A stretch of DNA of 64,000 bases, from assembly GCA_951812305.1 (NCBI GenBank), contig CATOSB010000008.1, positions 1 to 64,000 of the forward strand. Reading direction: 5' to 3'. The position numbers were made by a program, and so were the translations under genes. How positions within the stretch are numbered: position 1 is the stretch's first letter; each line of letters opens with the position of its first letter. The notes below the pieces were generated by a model. That model did no database searches and was not told the origin of the DNA. It worked only from the letters and a program-made list of their open reading frames with translations. Shown one piece after another: positions 19,301 through 24,502 of this stretch. The DNA comes from an uncultured Paracoccaceae bacterium (GTDB lineage Bacteria > Pseudomonadota > Alphaproteobacteria > Rhodobacterales > Rhodobacteraceae).

Positions 19301-19383
19301 CTCCGGGCAAGCTGGGCTGTTGCTTGTTTGCGGTTCAGACGCTCCTCGGCTTCCTCGACCGAATTCCACAGATCTGCGCTCAC
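7381..19383 (-). CDS. traA: Giant MobA/MobL-type relaxase fused to primase-like and four helicase blocks (main part)
   Basis: A 4,000-codon frame from a GTG. Order by approximate residue: relaxase remainder with the His motif NPHAHVVLSL (70-80); linker; a primase-like segment GLWHDHTAGAGGDLLDLVAV (380-410) and Toprim residues EGPESALS and ILAPDRDAPDS (607-655); helicase 1 (Walker A GHAGTGKT near 742, MDEAGM, GDPDQLQPV, and ATVHKAQGMTVD near 1220); helicase 2 (GPAGSGKT near 1498); a repeat of the linker and helicase 3 (GHAGTGKT near 2070, ATVHKSQGM near 2385); helicase 4 (GAAGSGKT near 2668); coiled segments; a C-terminus with three related repeats. TraA relaxases nick oriT and unwind DNA for conjugation and are usually 1,000-1,500 residues. 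The N-terminal 100 codons lie in a separate frame (19438-19752). Helicases 2 and 4 have VILDDAQ/VILDDAG in place of DEAG and look degenerate. Confidence 0.85.
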   Translation of the reverse strand: MSADLWNSVEEAEERLNRKQATAQLARSLTIALPRVLGRETQIELMRGYVASAFASRGMVADWVIHDKGDGNPHAHVVLSLRDIGDGDWGRKNRAWNRADVLAGWRKGWQAHANLALERAGFAERVDLRSLEDQGLDLAPEGYNPHVADHAERVGDVAREKMRCAEVRERNRAYLVAHPEHIIAVVQTQRAQFTKDDLLAALASRLGVEVEGLDQTMVAAVEGSDDLVPLAARTEGGDQLYISRAKAEMAGQLARDAKALAEGRLKAGAVFEDPFETGTGPVFVDIEREGYDDERDGSEAGDLKDTGGRGGTSGRDGPGVDRGSVALKGGASVRERGPSAAVVREALSARAEDLFRSAFGEPARPGAREWRAKENAGLAMQMQGSKRGLWHDHTAGAGGDLLDLVAVTWCGLSSARDDFPKVLEEAARFTGVGVIGETAAFRARAAEPAKRVAAEETREAARRAALVRRLAEASLPVEGTAAAAYLASRGITDLPGDGIGYLPPVPGAGVLHPDHGALAVWAKDGAGRIQGGQRILLDAEGRKAAVEIAKPSFGAIAGAPARFPARAAMEGEGWRAQDPGLRPSGASNRPPDGLPGKPGSAPDPLIIAEGPESALSIRAATGCETWAVFGVSGWKSAPVPVDREVILAPDRDAPDSPAGRAFRAAVAHHLGRGCRLKVALAPEASGSKRDLNDTYQRAGAAAVRAAITGAREVARWLPATLTAGQREAAEAMLGDARLTLVKGHAGTGKTFTLGAVAEAWRARGVRVLAGAPSAKATRALGEIAGVEAATLAAWESRWARGEAQIDGPFVFFMDEAGMVGLGQWSRIGARVAALGGKLIAVGDPDQLQPVSDMSGWLAAEREAGAVPVMDMVIRQRDAEDRAAVAGLARGGAERVAGLQHFMGAVEPLPASSEVTRLREAAHAAGETCLVVAPSNPEVRALNDALRAMALERGWIDTGHTEEIHIRRWQGEGKTRRSEVVAIPVAPGDRVMLMRESDEEGVAANSLGTVAAVSHAGLSVRFDGVVEPVIFAASGVLDIDYGYAATGRRARSMGVDHALVTKTARSHAPSKAGRVTEIEPADAVAGIARAWAADAAARPEASRIALAATNADVRALNDAIRARLRETEVAGGDGPVADPPDGMRIEIARVDRSGAGSRERVTVMLAPGDRVMLTRPLPEMDLPRSGFGTVLEVGPGRLRLAMDGRADPVEIDPVAFVHLDYGFAATVHKAQGMTVDESYVLAHRRMDCHSVYVTLSRHRKRVRVFARAGHLDRAEQLVDLGQRSPDAVVEAPRRRGTGSMVPLPAKDILERRPDWTGPGHVVRAGDFAGDRQCMSVATRVAGLLAADHTGDDPLLTRDVEDPGDYTREPTRVIDDLVRRNGVIRAEEVAGAIARQVSDPETFLRLFHAAMTHPGLVALPAEGGAARDEPWVYTTGRQLEAELAALDRGMRLAAVGGEAGDVLTDAAPEPEPQMPDTPDLSDEQLRAVVHAQGSGGLKIIAGPAGSGKTRAAAALARAERASGRVVTVLAPTQAGCAALAAEGIEALTPGAFFSDPVLPKEVGSPERVVILDDAQGPGIDHAEVVLARCAGLSAKLVAFVNPERRGTPVFRTLADRLGTVRLEGLHGVEGEYREIARDLRTGGEDAERALRSLVERSQLIATGTAEAALEAVAKAYVSDRSADRLALAWSRAEAEALTAAIRARLDATDPSRAAFVAAEHGGLKGLKPGDIIRFPAAGAYGRPSVAGKAGDNLPAEQGDPIRRGDVGEVLGAAVEGGLRLRVTGQDGTREIAVAPEGPGVASRSLPPWRFAFASTIAAASGRRHGSVHVLANPGMDREVVSTAALVARERLTMALPVAPARLDAALVRLASRERLPRSPLDHGFDPGRAAEAAGRAGDQVDPPAVEPAALSLEDPEGLSPPEVAALTTVPTVSRSRTEAGRANRAFLKDHPDHAVVIVAADRPVFTQADVRQCLRERLGQEVSETALRRLGDRAMRSKSLLRLERSAPDGSPQYMTTARAALAKEAERDARALAGGRFAPGETPVMRPDALDALNHAQRLAAEAMLDDARLTLVQGHAGTGKTFALRAVAEAWKERGVRVLAGAPSGRAVSELEGIAGVEAATLAAWEARWARGEVPAEGGFVFIMDEAGMVGAGAWSRIQARIRDPGGKLIAVGDPDQLQPVSDIPGWAIAERASGAGAVVIDTVRRQSEMMDAQATEALARGGDNVASAIGYYDGKGALRLSPEVLADPVGAIARDYYEPKTGSRIALAYTNRDVHALNDRIRAEALARGIVDPASLRHYDMITRDMREGAGVKTVRVPLEIGVGERIMLRASHPELGLARSSFGTVTRTGAREVGVRFDGRDGEVTLDPWTFRGIDYGYAATVHKSQGMTADAVFVLPHRQMHRHAAYVALSRHRDHLAVYGRVGHMDCAADLVGLAQAAGHLDMDMPADAERPPGGMVPGAEGLGLSGRADWRASGVEMTRVGFAGDAELMGIAERRAGLMAATWRKGGDPVVGEDPRGYARHPRRVIDDLIQRRSVIRAEDVADRLARAVCEPETFLRLFRAAMSHSDLVVPGGRSPGPGRGDDEGPGPQSGATPSRDRVYTTKTQLAAELDAVDRGVRLALAPAPERAPRARHVDRVLKAAGATLDPDQIAALGHALAPGRLRLVRGAAGSGKTRLAGGIAGSHEDAGWQVLATAPGGAGLDALRAAGVARPRTLARFLGETEGDAPDVTLDPATVVILDDAGRLGGREATELLRRIEDSGAKLVACLDEGMHVPLEAGPVFRALETRVGAARLVRNRRHVGYITEVLEGLEAGGGKAEAAAVDLDEIGLVQSVGTAREALRQVARDYVEDGIDDRIALAWSRVGAARLVRNRRHVGYITEVLEGLEAGGGKAEAAAVDLDEIGLVQSVGTAREALRQVARDYVEDGIDDRIALAWSRADADRLTCAIRAEYDRAVPERAAFAADEAGPLEGLRPQDRIRFMGSTPWARGAREAGERAVPPLGAGETAVVRGRDEETGGLVLAVCEDPGEAREVVLTRDMEGIPAWRFGFAGTIHGELGRVRESVHLLAAPGMNRQVLASAIALHEREFHIVAPCAQGRVQEMLLRIARRDAGATSVLDYGFDPAMGAREALRGHSTETEEREDGDIAKAMRRFGEMTGLGFAPGSAPLSPGVGAEVLAEVIGAAALREGEAPVGEDRDAVEEMVRSLSDPRAWRKVLRQLPGDIPVVADREADRIAGTDHEGRLLTVGRMLARGAVVAEALGAARLAGLFRDGLTLYGRRAEMARAEMARAEMARAEGRLAELVPGPGAPERFPDPRVRAEAERAKEMRRSRPRPQRSGGRGLLGGLHASDEQVARDALALWGLGPSVRAGTRPRAYAAAVAERREVRSKERAGMRGVDVSRATSVSAETARGRDIPGSERIEGDVVAPDYVRAAVEGPGGPWGGGAEPAPRKATEDLALVLAVAISRHVPLGDAVHKDPDLAKSIARMLEAAGHEQGEVSEAWAARAAAAAKDRVPELATAIGQALGAGPLPSAAELRKERADILGHLTGAGDGLPEDMVERMGARFTQSEIWALYEAAEEMPSSLPALDAAARANAARHLGREAARRQGPEDGHHTRRQEREDMVQTETRDARPRDEIRNGVLGAMLVNDATRETFDDLKAAFTFDEIRVLKDPAKALPQSLPELDPEERRAIAAALDAGPPAQGAPAEPPFVPDPKHYDMALQLAVAITERVDAENPVHRRDLVRDIQTLLKVADRTDGLPQERVSEVATALAQDRITFDARLALGKELTAGLFNETVFRNNLSERNTQGNHPLQFDSYPLQKDYDGTVQPRVDTALGRGLEPAPGEMAVARIASLPNLPDGAGGLVEAMKQVFRDGSPRKAEDILTDRTVLLDALTSAQDIPGQHYLFMARLYRNFTHREVLALARPDADLPATLPEMDTGRHAEIARGLKQVTNEEGIQYAWYAWSNAARSLGTGLNPERSRGRGMGRGM
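7507..8678 (-). repeat. Three related ~38-residue repeats in the relaxase C-terminus
   Basis: Within the giant protein, segments encoded at about 8563-8678, 8271-8384 and 7507-7620 share the pattern F-T-x-x-E-[IV]-x-x-L, a variable gap, then [LM]-P-x-[ST]-L-P-x-[LM]-D-x-x-x-R/A and a final A-x-x-L. The first reads FTQSEIWAL and MPSSLPALD, the second FTFDEIRVL and LPQSLPELD, the third FTHREVLAL and LPATLPEMD. They lie between helical stretches and may be protein-interaction modules. Confidence 0.6.
9485..9529 (-). repeat. Three tandem 15-bp units (AEMAR repeat)
   Basis: The unit CGCGCCATCTCCGCA occurs three times in a row with no mismatch and encodes three five-residue units in a predicted coiled linker of the giant relaxase. 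In-frame slippage products of this kind are typical of long, flexible, high-GC genes. Confidence 0.85.
10557..11006 (-). repeat. Perfect 225-bp tandem duplication in helicase block 4
   Basis: Bases 10557-10781 are repeated at 10782-11006 with no difference I can find. The unit is 75 codons, so the frame is kept, and the protein carries the segment from VGAARLVRNRRH to RIALAWSR twice. Identity at the nucleotide level implies a recent event (or an assembly artefact). It lies after the Walker B of helicase 4. Confidence 0.9.
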
Positions 19384-19386
19384 ACG

Positions 19387-19474
19387 CGCCCAGGCCAGAC
19401 GCGCGGCAGCCGGGCCTTCTTAATGTCAGCCCCGAATTTATCGACCCGCCCAGGCCAGACGCGCGGCAGCCGGG
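19387..19474. repeat. 28-bp direct repeats spaced 60 bp, splitting the relaxase gene
   Basis: The 28 bases at 19387-19414 recur at 19447-19474. The 60 bp added between equivalent points keep the frame but bring in TAA and TGA stops on the minus strand, ending the N-terminal frame at 19438. Removing 60 bp would join the two relaxase frames through ARLAWARVSADLW. Confidence 0.85.
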
Positions 19475-19752
19475 GCCGAAACCTCCCGCCCCGCCGACGT
19501 CGCCTCCGCCAGAACCTCCGCAAGCGCCCGCTCGAAAGCAGCCTGACCAAATGCTTCACCGGCCCAGTCCGGCACTCCCTCCGGCAACGAAACCTCCGAA
19601 TGCACAAGCTCCGCTGCCTTCCCCGAATAGTCACGCACCTCCCCCCGAAGAACCGACCGCATACGCGCCGCATGACGGTATGCGGCGGACGCAACCGCAC
19701 TTCCCCCGGTGGCGCGGGACACGATGGAAACATTGAAATGCGGGCTCGGCAT
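19438..19752 (-). pseudogene. Relaxase N-terminal fragment (MobA/MobL family)
   Basis: 104 codons: MPSPHFNVSIVSR then ASAAYRHAARM and GEVRDYSGK, the standard opening of MobA/MobL (MobQ-type) relaxases, in which the Tyr of the AAYR segment region is the nicking residue. The frame stops at 19438 because of a 60-bp duplication; the rest of the relaxase resumes in the same frame and could start from GTG 19383. The His-rich metal motif is then in the other frame, so activity would need readthrough, complementation in trans, or reversion. The start ATG at 19752 lacks a clear Shine-Dalgarno site. Confidence 0.75.
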
Positions 19753-19770
19753 GCCGGTAGCATACAGATT

Positions 19771-19803
19771 ACATCAAAATGAATTTCAATTTTGATGTAT
19801 AAT
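19771..19803. promoter_or_regulatory. 10-bp dyad with TATAAT upstream of the relaxase gene
   Basis: ACATCAAAAT at 19771-19780 is repeated in inverse at 19789-19798 with an 8-base spacer, in an AT-rich patch of an otherwise GC-rich region. TATAAT at 19798-19803 reads rightward. The dyad sits 18 bp above the relaxase start codon, so it could be an operator or part of oriT. Promoter strength cannot be judged by eye. Confidence 0.45.
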
Positions 19804-20432
19804 CGTGCCTTTCCCTGTTGTCCCGGATCAGGGGCCTTTTCCCCAGGGTTCCCCTCGGGAGGCCCGTTTTCCGGCGCAGGGGAAGATGTGAGGGGTGGGG
19901 AAACCGGGAGGGGAGCGGCAATCTCTCAAGGGGAACAACGGGTTAGGTCAGGAGGGAAAGGGGAGGGGATTGGGTTTCCCTCTTGGGCGAAGCGGGGGAA
20001 AGGGGGAACACCGGGGACGAGACGGCGGAAAGGAGGGAGATACGGGGGGTTCCCTCATGGACGGTTCGCCCCTCGGAAGGGGACGCCGGGGAACAGGGGG
20101 ACGCCGGAGAATTTCCCCGGTTCCGCTCGGGGAAGATCGCAATACGGGGGATCGCAGGACGAATCGCGGAGGGACCGGGGGAGGGAAACACGGGCCGAAA
20201 CTGGTCGAACGGTGCGATCCTGCGGGAGTGCCGGTCTCTCCCGGATCAGGTGCTTTCGGCGATTTTGCAGGATTGGCAAAAAAAGGGAAATGCGCTAAGG
20301 TCCGCGTCGATGGAGTTCAAGCCGAACCACCGAAGGGGGTGAACGCTCCGGGGGAGCGTTCAGGGCGCAGAACGGGTGCGGGCCTGATGCCGCAGATCAT
20401 ACACTCGGCACGAACCCGAAAGGACCGGATCA
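19804..20432 (+). other. Non-coding purine-rich region with clustered G runs, candidate oriT/leading region
   Basis: I see no convincing gene; frames here are short, Gly/Arg-rich and lack ribosome-binding sites. The plus strand is strongly G-rich with several four-run clusters, for example 19892-19913 and 19954-19974, then more around 19985-20025, 20080-20105 and 20150-20195. These could fold as G-quadruplexes. The position directly upstream of the relaxase gene is where oriT usually lies, but I cannot point to a nic site. Confidence 0.4.
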
Positions 20433-20675
20433 ATGCCAAAGCCAAACAACCCGCTCTCTCCGTACAAGCGCAAGGTCGGCGTCGGTCATCTGCCCATGAT
20501 GCAGAGGCTGCTTGCAAGGATCAGCGCCAACGATCTGCACTGGCTCACAGGCATCGAGACCCAGGAGTTGCGCGCGCTCCTCGATCTCGTCCAGACCGCC
20601 AAACGCAAACGCCTCGATATCGCAACCTTGCTGGAACAGCATAACCGGCATTGCACCGGACCGGAGTCGGCCTGA
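20433..20675 (+). CDS. Small hypothetical protein, 80 aa
   Basis: ATG at 20433, GAAAGGA upstream. The product is basic at the N-terminus (PYKRKVG) and then helical (MMQRLLARISANDLHWLTG, ELRALLDLVQTAKRKRLD). No known domain. It is the only plus-strand gene between the relaxase promoter region and 28 kb and shares a convergent terminator with the gene at 20798-21112. Confidence 0.6.
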   Translation: MPKPNNPLSPYKRKVGVGHLPMMQRLLARISANDLHWLTGIETQELRALLDLVQTAKRKRLDIATLLEQHNRHCTGPESA

Positions 20676-20745
20676 GCCAGGGGCCACAACTGGACGCTGT
20701 CCCCGCCCGGCAATCCTGAAACGCGACCGGCTCGGCGCGTAAACA

Positions 20746-20775
20746 AAAACGCCGCCCCCGGAGGGACGGCGTTTT
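20746..20775. terminator. Bidirectional rho-independent terminator
   Basis: AAAACGCCG at 20746-20754 pairs with CGGCGTTTT at 20767-20775, giving a GC stem flanked by A on one side and T on the other. It lies between two convergent genes and can serve both. Confidence 0.8.
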
Positions 20776-20797
20776 GAATGTAGAAATGGGGGGAGCG

Positions 20798-21112
20798 TCA
20801 GTTCCCGACACCGAACAGCGGGATGATCCGATCAAGGACAAAAAGAATGCCCACAAGACCCCCCAGCGTGTAAATGGCCCGGTTCGCGGACTGCGCGATC
20901 TCCGTGCGGACCTCGGCGATTCTGTTATCAACCTGCGCGATCTTCTCGACAAGCTCCGTCTTCACCTCGGCCAGATCGCCTTTGGTCGCCAGTTCGGAAG
21001 TGTCCGCTGCTGTCAGCCCCTCGACAATAGCTTCGGCAAGACCCTCGTCGGCCCCCGCCTCGCGCAGCTTCTTCGAAAACGCCAAAGTGTCTATTTGCAG
21101 TGCATGTGCCAT
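20798..21112 (-). CDS. Coiled-coil membrane-anchored protein (DUF1640-like)
   Basis: 104 residues from the ATG at 21112 (AGGAAGAGAG upstream). A helical N-terminus (LAFSKKLREAGADEGLAEAI) and a heptad-like coiled coil (LATKGDLAEVKTELVEKIAQ) are followed by a C-terminal hydrophobic segment IYTLGGLVGILFVLDRI. This order, short helix, coiled coil and C-terminal membrane anchor, is that of the DUF1640/CCDC90-like bacterial proteins often carried by plasmids and phages. Molecular function is unknown. A good terminator follows. Confidence 0.7.
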   Translation of the reverse strand: MAHALQIDTLAFSKKLREAGADEGLAEAIVEGLTAADTSELATKGDLAEVKTELVEKIAQVDNRIAEVRTEIAQSANRAIYTLGGLVGILFVLDRIIPLFGVGN

Positions 21113-21297
21113 CTCTCTTCCTTTCCTACATCCGTTTCCGATTCTGCGCCAGCCTCTCTGCACATCATCCCACATCATCCTTGTGATGGAAGGGCGCGCC
21201 TGCGCGCCAACCGGCAAAGCCGGTCGGGGCGGCCCATGGCCGCCCCTGCTGTCCCGGGGCTCCTTTGGAGCCTCCGCCGGTTTTGCCGGATCGTCGA

Positions 21298-21516
21298 TCA
21301 CTCCGTGTCCCCGTTCTCGCCGTTCTCGCCGTTCTCCTTCGGCTTCGGCGGGAAGGCGACAAGCTCGGTCACGCCCACCGGGAAGTCGAGCTTGATCGTG
21401 TAGAACACCTCGCCGGTCTCCCGGTTGTGGTTCTCGAAGAGCGCTCCCACCCGGGGGTAGCGGGTCTTGCCGTCCTTCGACTTGACCGGTGCGGTGATTG
21501 TGTAGTGATTTGCCAT
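21298..21516 (-). CDS. Small conserved-looking plasmid protein, 72 aa
   Basis: Starts at ATG 21516 with GGAGG six bases upstream. It begins MANHYTITAPVKSKDGKTR and continues with a small beta-rich core (YPRVGALFENH, VFYTIKLDFPVGVTELVAF) and an acidic/Asn tail. The pattern T-PV-K-DGKTR---VG---F and SIKLDFPVG is one I associate with short uncharacterised proteins of Rhodobacterales plasmids, but I cannot name a domain. It stands alone between two gaps. Confidence 0.7.
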   Translation of the reverse strand: MANHYTITAPVKSKDGKTRYPRVGALFENHNRETGEVFYTIKLDFPVGVTELVAFPPKPKENGENGENGDTE

Positions 21517-21821
21517 GTTGTCCTCCGTGGCCCGGCACGGATCGTCACACACCCGTCACGACAGCGACCGGCCAGACGACACCCCTCGGGAATCATGCAC
21601 GGCCGGACCACAACCGGGAGACCGGTGAAGGGTCCGCAAGAACAGCCGCACATTTCTCAAAGGGCCTGACCAGCGCAGGCCGGGAACAGCGGGACCACTG
21701 GCACAGGGTACGAGGGCCAGCCGGGGCATTGCCGCCGCCCCGCGTCAGTCGCGCCGACGGCGCAGCATTCACGCGGCAAGCGGCCCCGGTCCCGCAGGAC
21801 CGGAGCCACAGTCCGAGCGCC
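21517..21821. other. Intergenic region
   Basis: 305 bp, GC-rich. I see the upstream region of the 72-residue gene and no other gene, clear terminator or repeat. Confidence 0.5.
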
Positions 21822-22367
21822 TCAGCCGGCGCGCACCCGCATCACCGCAATGCGTTTCGCCTCCGCCTCCTGCCGCTCATGCGCCTCGATCCAGGCCTTC
21901 GCCTCGAAGAGCACCCCCGTCTGGCGGGCATCCCGGCCGCTGCGACCCCCGGCAGGTGGCAGATACGCCCGGCCGGTCTCGATCTCGTAACACCGCGCCG
22001 CCGCCTCGGCCATCACCTCCAGCGCGTCCAGACGGTCGCGCGCCTGCTCTGCGACACGCTGCGCCTCTTCCATCTGCATTTCCAGCACCTCCGAGCCATC
22101 GGCGGTCCGCACCAGACCCCGGATCGTGTCCGTGGCCCGATCAAGAACAGTGGCCATCGCACCCTTCCGGCGATGGAACAGCGTCGCCAGCCCATGAGCC
22201 AGCGGCTCGATCTCGCCGTGAAGCCCGGTGCCCTGCAACCCGCCCAGAAAACTCTCGAACGCCTCGCGCACGATCCGGTCGCGCAATGCGTCATCGTCGG
22301 GGATCGGCAGATCGGCAAGGCTCTCCGACAGCCCGAAAGTCTCAATTGTCTCGTATACATCCAGCAT
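21822..22367 (-). CDS. Hypothetical protein, 181 aa
   Basis: Starts at ATG 22367 with GAGGAG ideally placed. The N-terminus is acidic (MLDVYETIETFGLSESLADL), the centre is helical with a likely coiled coil (MQMEEAQRVAEQARDRLDAL) and the C-terminus ends with a short Lys/Arg-rich helix. No catalytic motif or membrane segment. Unrecognised; its neighbours are anti-restriction and other accessory plasmid genes, so a role in plasmid establishment is only a contextual guess. Confidence 0.65.
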   Translation of the reverse strand: MLDVYETIETFGLSESLADLPIPDDDALRDRIVREAFESFLGGLQGTGLHGEIEPLAHGLATLFHRRKGAMATVLDRATDTIRGLVRTADGSEVLEMQMEEAQRVAEQARDRLDALEVMAEAAARCYEIETGRAYLPPAGGRSGRDARQTGVLFEAKAWIEAHERQEAEAKRIAVMRVRAG

Positions 22368-22999
22368 GGGATACTCCTCTCGCAAGCGCCACACGCACCA
22401 TTGCGGGCAGCGTGCGAGGCTCCCGCCCCCCAAAGGGCGCCGGGGTCAGGGACACCGAAGGTGCCGGGCTTCGCCCGGGCGCAAAAATTTGCCGCGCGGG
22501 ACAGCAACCCATGCGCAAGCTCACCGACGGGTGACCCCCTGCCCGCCAGCGCCATCCTCGCCGCAAAATTTTGTGATCCTTGACGCGGGCGTGCTTTGGA
22601 GGGCCACCTGCAAGGTATGCTGACCAATCGTGTGTGTGTGCCCCACCGCAGGGGCGCGCGACAGGGACAGGCAAAGGGCGAGGCCGGGTGCCGGGGACGG
22701 ATGAAGCAGAGGGAGGCCCGGCGAAGACGGGCGACCGGCGCGCAATCCGGTCCCGCCAGCCGCCGCAGGCCTGCTCGGCCCCCGCGCGGCCCGTCTGACC
22801 CCGCGCCAACGCCTGATCGGTGTCCGGGCATCGAGGCAGCAACCGAACCGGCCTCAATGGCCGGTACGGCTGCTCCGCAGGGCGTTCGGCGCTAGCCCGA
22901 ATCCGCTGCGAGCGCGGCACCGCCGCGCTTCCCTCTCCGGCGAAACCAGGAGCGGGTTGCGTCCAGCCGCACTCCGCAGCAACGGCGAACCCGTTCCGT
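22368..22999. other. Long GC-rich intergenic region
   Basis: About 630 bp without a gene I can support. Frames present on both strands are Arg/Gly/Pro-rich with no start signals. Short palindromes occur (for example CCGGCCTCAATGGCCGG near 22850). The promoter of the 181-residue gene must lie near 22380-22450. Confidence 0.4.
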
Positions 23000-23260
23000 T
23001 CAGCCGCCCGCAAAAACCCTGCGGATCGCCCCGAGCGCATCGCGCACCCGTACCGCGCGGCCATGGCGGCGGATCAACGGCGCGACCGGTACCTCCCCCA
23101 CATGCCCGCAATCGCATACCAGTTGCAGGAAAGCGCAGTCGAGCGCATCGAGCCGCAACCCGTCAACCCGCAGCCGAGGCATGTCGCTCGCCGGAACGAC
23201 CGGCGGCAGCGGCGTCTTCGTCGCCGCCCGCTCCGTCCGGGATCTGCGCCTGGGAAACAT
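23000..23260 (-). CDS. Small hypothetical protein with Cys-Asp-Cys-Gly-His motif
   Basis: About 86 residues if begun at MFPRRRSR (23260; GGGAGGGG lies upstream). The core DALDCAFLQLVCDCGHVGEVP followed by LIRRHGRAVRVRDAL looks like half of a small zinc-ribbon protein; related proteins would have a second Cys pair where this frame ends in RRVFAGG. The C-terminus may therefore be frameshifted or truncated. It lies downstream of ardC on the same strand, behind a terminator. Confidence 0.45.
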   Translation of the reverse strand: MFPRRRSRTERAATKTPLPPVVPASDMPRLRVDGLRLDALDCAFLQLVCDCGHVGEVPVAPLIRRHGRAVRVRDALGAIRRVFAGG

Positions 23261-23380
23261 CAGGGGACATCCCCTCCCTGTCACGATTGCCCCGGAAGCA
23301 TAGCGCGGGCGCGCCGCCTCCGACAAGGACGCGCGGGATGACGGACGCGCGGGACGGCGCGCCTTTCCTCCGGGCCACGC

Positions 23381-23409
23381 AAAACGCCGCCCCCGGAACA
23401 GGGGCGGCG
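23381..23409 (-). terminator. Terminator of ardC
   Basis: CGCCGCCCC (23385-23393) pairs with GGGGCGGCG (23401-23409); read on the minus strand the stem is followed by TTTT. It sits just after the ardC stop. Confidence 0.8.
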
Positions 23410-23437
23410 CGCGCCGGGAGTCTCGGATCGGGGTGTT

Positions 23438-24328
23438 TCAGGCCGCGTCCGGGAGCCCCGCCTTCCCGATCAGCCAGTCGGCCGCCTTCTGTGCCGCAGA
23501 GGCCGCCCGCACGATGGCCCGGGTATCGCTCTTCAGAATGTCGATCCAGTGCTGAAGGTAAGCGGCATTGGCCTCGAACTGCGGCGCGATGCCCAGCTGC
23601 GCCCCCGCCATGGCGGATCCGAGCTCGGCCACCATCTCCTCGCGTGCATAGTCCACATCGCCAAAGCCCGTTCCGAACGGTCGGTCCAGCCGCGATTTCG
23701 CCCCTGTGGCATGACACGTCTCATGAAGAAGCGTTCCCGCGTGGGCCTCCCGGCTCTCGAACCGCCGTACCGGCGGCATCTCGATGCAGTCCGCGGCTAT
23801 ATCGTAACAGGCCCGCCCCGCATCGCGCGTCCGCAGCTTCAGCCCGGTGCGGCCGAACCACTCCGGAAACCCCGCATCCGCCTCTGTCCCGTAATCGCGC
23901 AGCGGCGGCGGAGCAGCAGACCACGCCGCATCCAGACCGTCGATCTGTGCCACGTTGAAGACAGCGTAAGACCGCAGATAGCCAAAGGTGGATCCATCCT
24001 CCGCCCCGTCCTCTCCCTCGGGAGCCGCCCGTCTCACCGTCCCGTATTTGACCACCCGCACGCTGGTCTCGCCCCGGCGCACCTGCCCGCCGAGCCTGAT
24101 CGCCTGCGCATAGGTCATCCAGTTCGGCGAGACATAGCCCCGCGCCACCGCGGCCTGCCACAACAGCACCACGTTGATGCCACGATAGCACTCGCCCGTG
24201 ACCCGCACGGGTAGCCGGGCCGGGACACCGCCGTCCCAGGGTTGGCGCCAGGGCACCACCCCCGCCTCGAGATGCGCAAGGATCGCATCTGTCACCTGGT
24301 CGTAAATGTCGGGTTTTGTCTTCGCCAT
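23438..24328 (-). CDS. ardC: ArdC-type anti-restriction protein
   Basis: 296 residues from ATG 24328 (GGAGAGACCCA upstream). The N-terminal domain (about 1-130) has the ArdC pattern with PWRQPWDGGVPARLP and YRGINVVLLW, binding single-stranded DNA in known members. The C-terminal domain is a zincin-like metallopeptidase: HETCH at about 202-206 and a downstream acidic helix (REEMVAELGSAM) that gives the third ligand. ArdC protects incoming single-stranded plasmid DNA from restriction. It is a single-gene unit with its own terminator, near the candidate oriT, as expected for a leading-region gene. All key residues are present. Confidence 0.9.
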   Translation of the reverse strand: MAKTKPDIYDQVTDAILAHLEAGVVPWRQPWDGGVPARLPVRVTGECYRGINVVLLWQAAVARGYVSPNWMTYAQAIRLGGQVRRGETSVRVVKYGTVRRAAPEGEDGAEDGSTFGYLRSYAVFNVAQIDGLDAAWSAAPPPLRDYGTEADAGFPEWFGRTGLKLRTRDAGRACYDIAADCIEMPPVRRFESREAHAGTLLHETCHATGAKSRLDRPFGTGFGDVDYAREEMVAELGSAMAGAQLGIAPQFEANAAYLQHWIDILKSDTRAIVRAASAAQKAADWLIGKAGLPDAA

Positions 24329-24440
24329 TGGGTCTCTCCTCCCGGGCTGATCAGAATCACCCCTCCCGAAGATCCCTCCGGCTTTCGAAAACACCGTCCG
24401 GCCCGACCCCCGGCCCGACGCCCGTGACCCGCTTCCATGG

Positions 24441-24472
24441 AAAAACGCCGCCCCCGAATACGGGGACGGCGC
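24441..24472 (-). terminator. Terminator of the ParB-like gene
   Basis: CGCCGCCCCCG pairs with CGGGGACGGCG around an AATA loop; on the minus strand a TTTTT run follows. Nearly the same sequence as the terminators at 20746 and 23381. Confidence 0.8.
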
Positions 24473-24502
24473 GAGGATCAGGTCTTCGGCGGAGCGACGC
24501 GC

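Noticed and set aside
19792..20644. Overlapping Gly/Arg-rich frames in the G-rich region
   Set aside because: Translation reflects base composition, several frames are open at once, and none has a ribosome-binding site.
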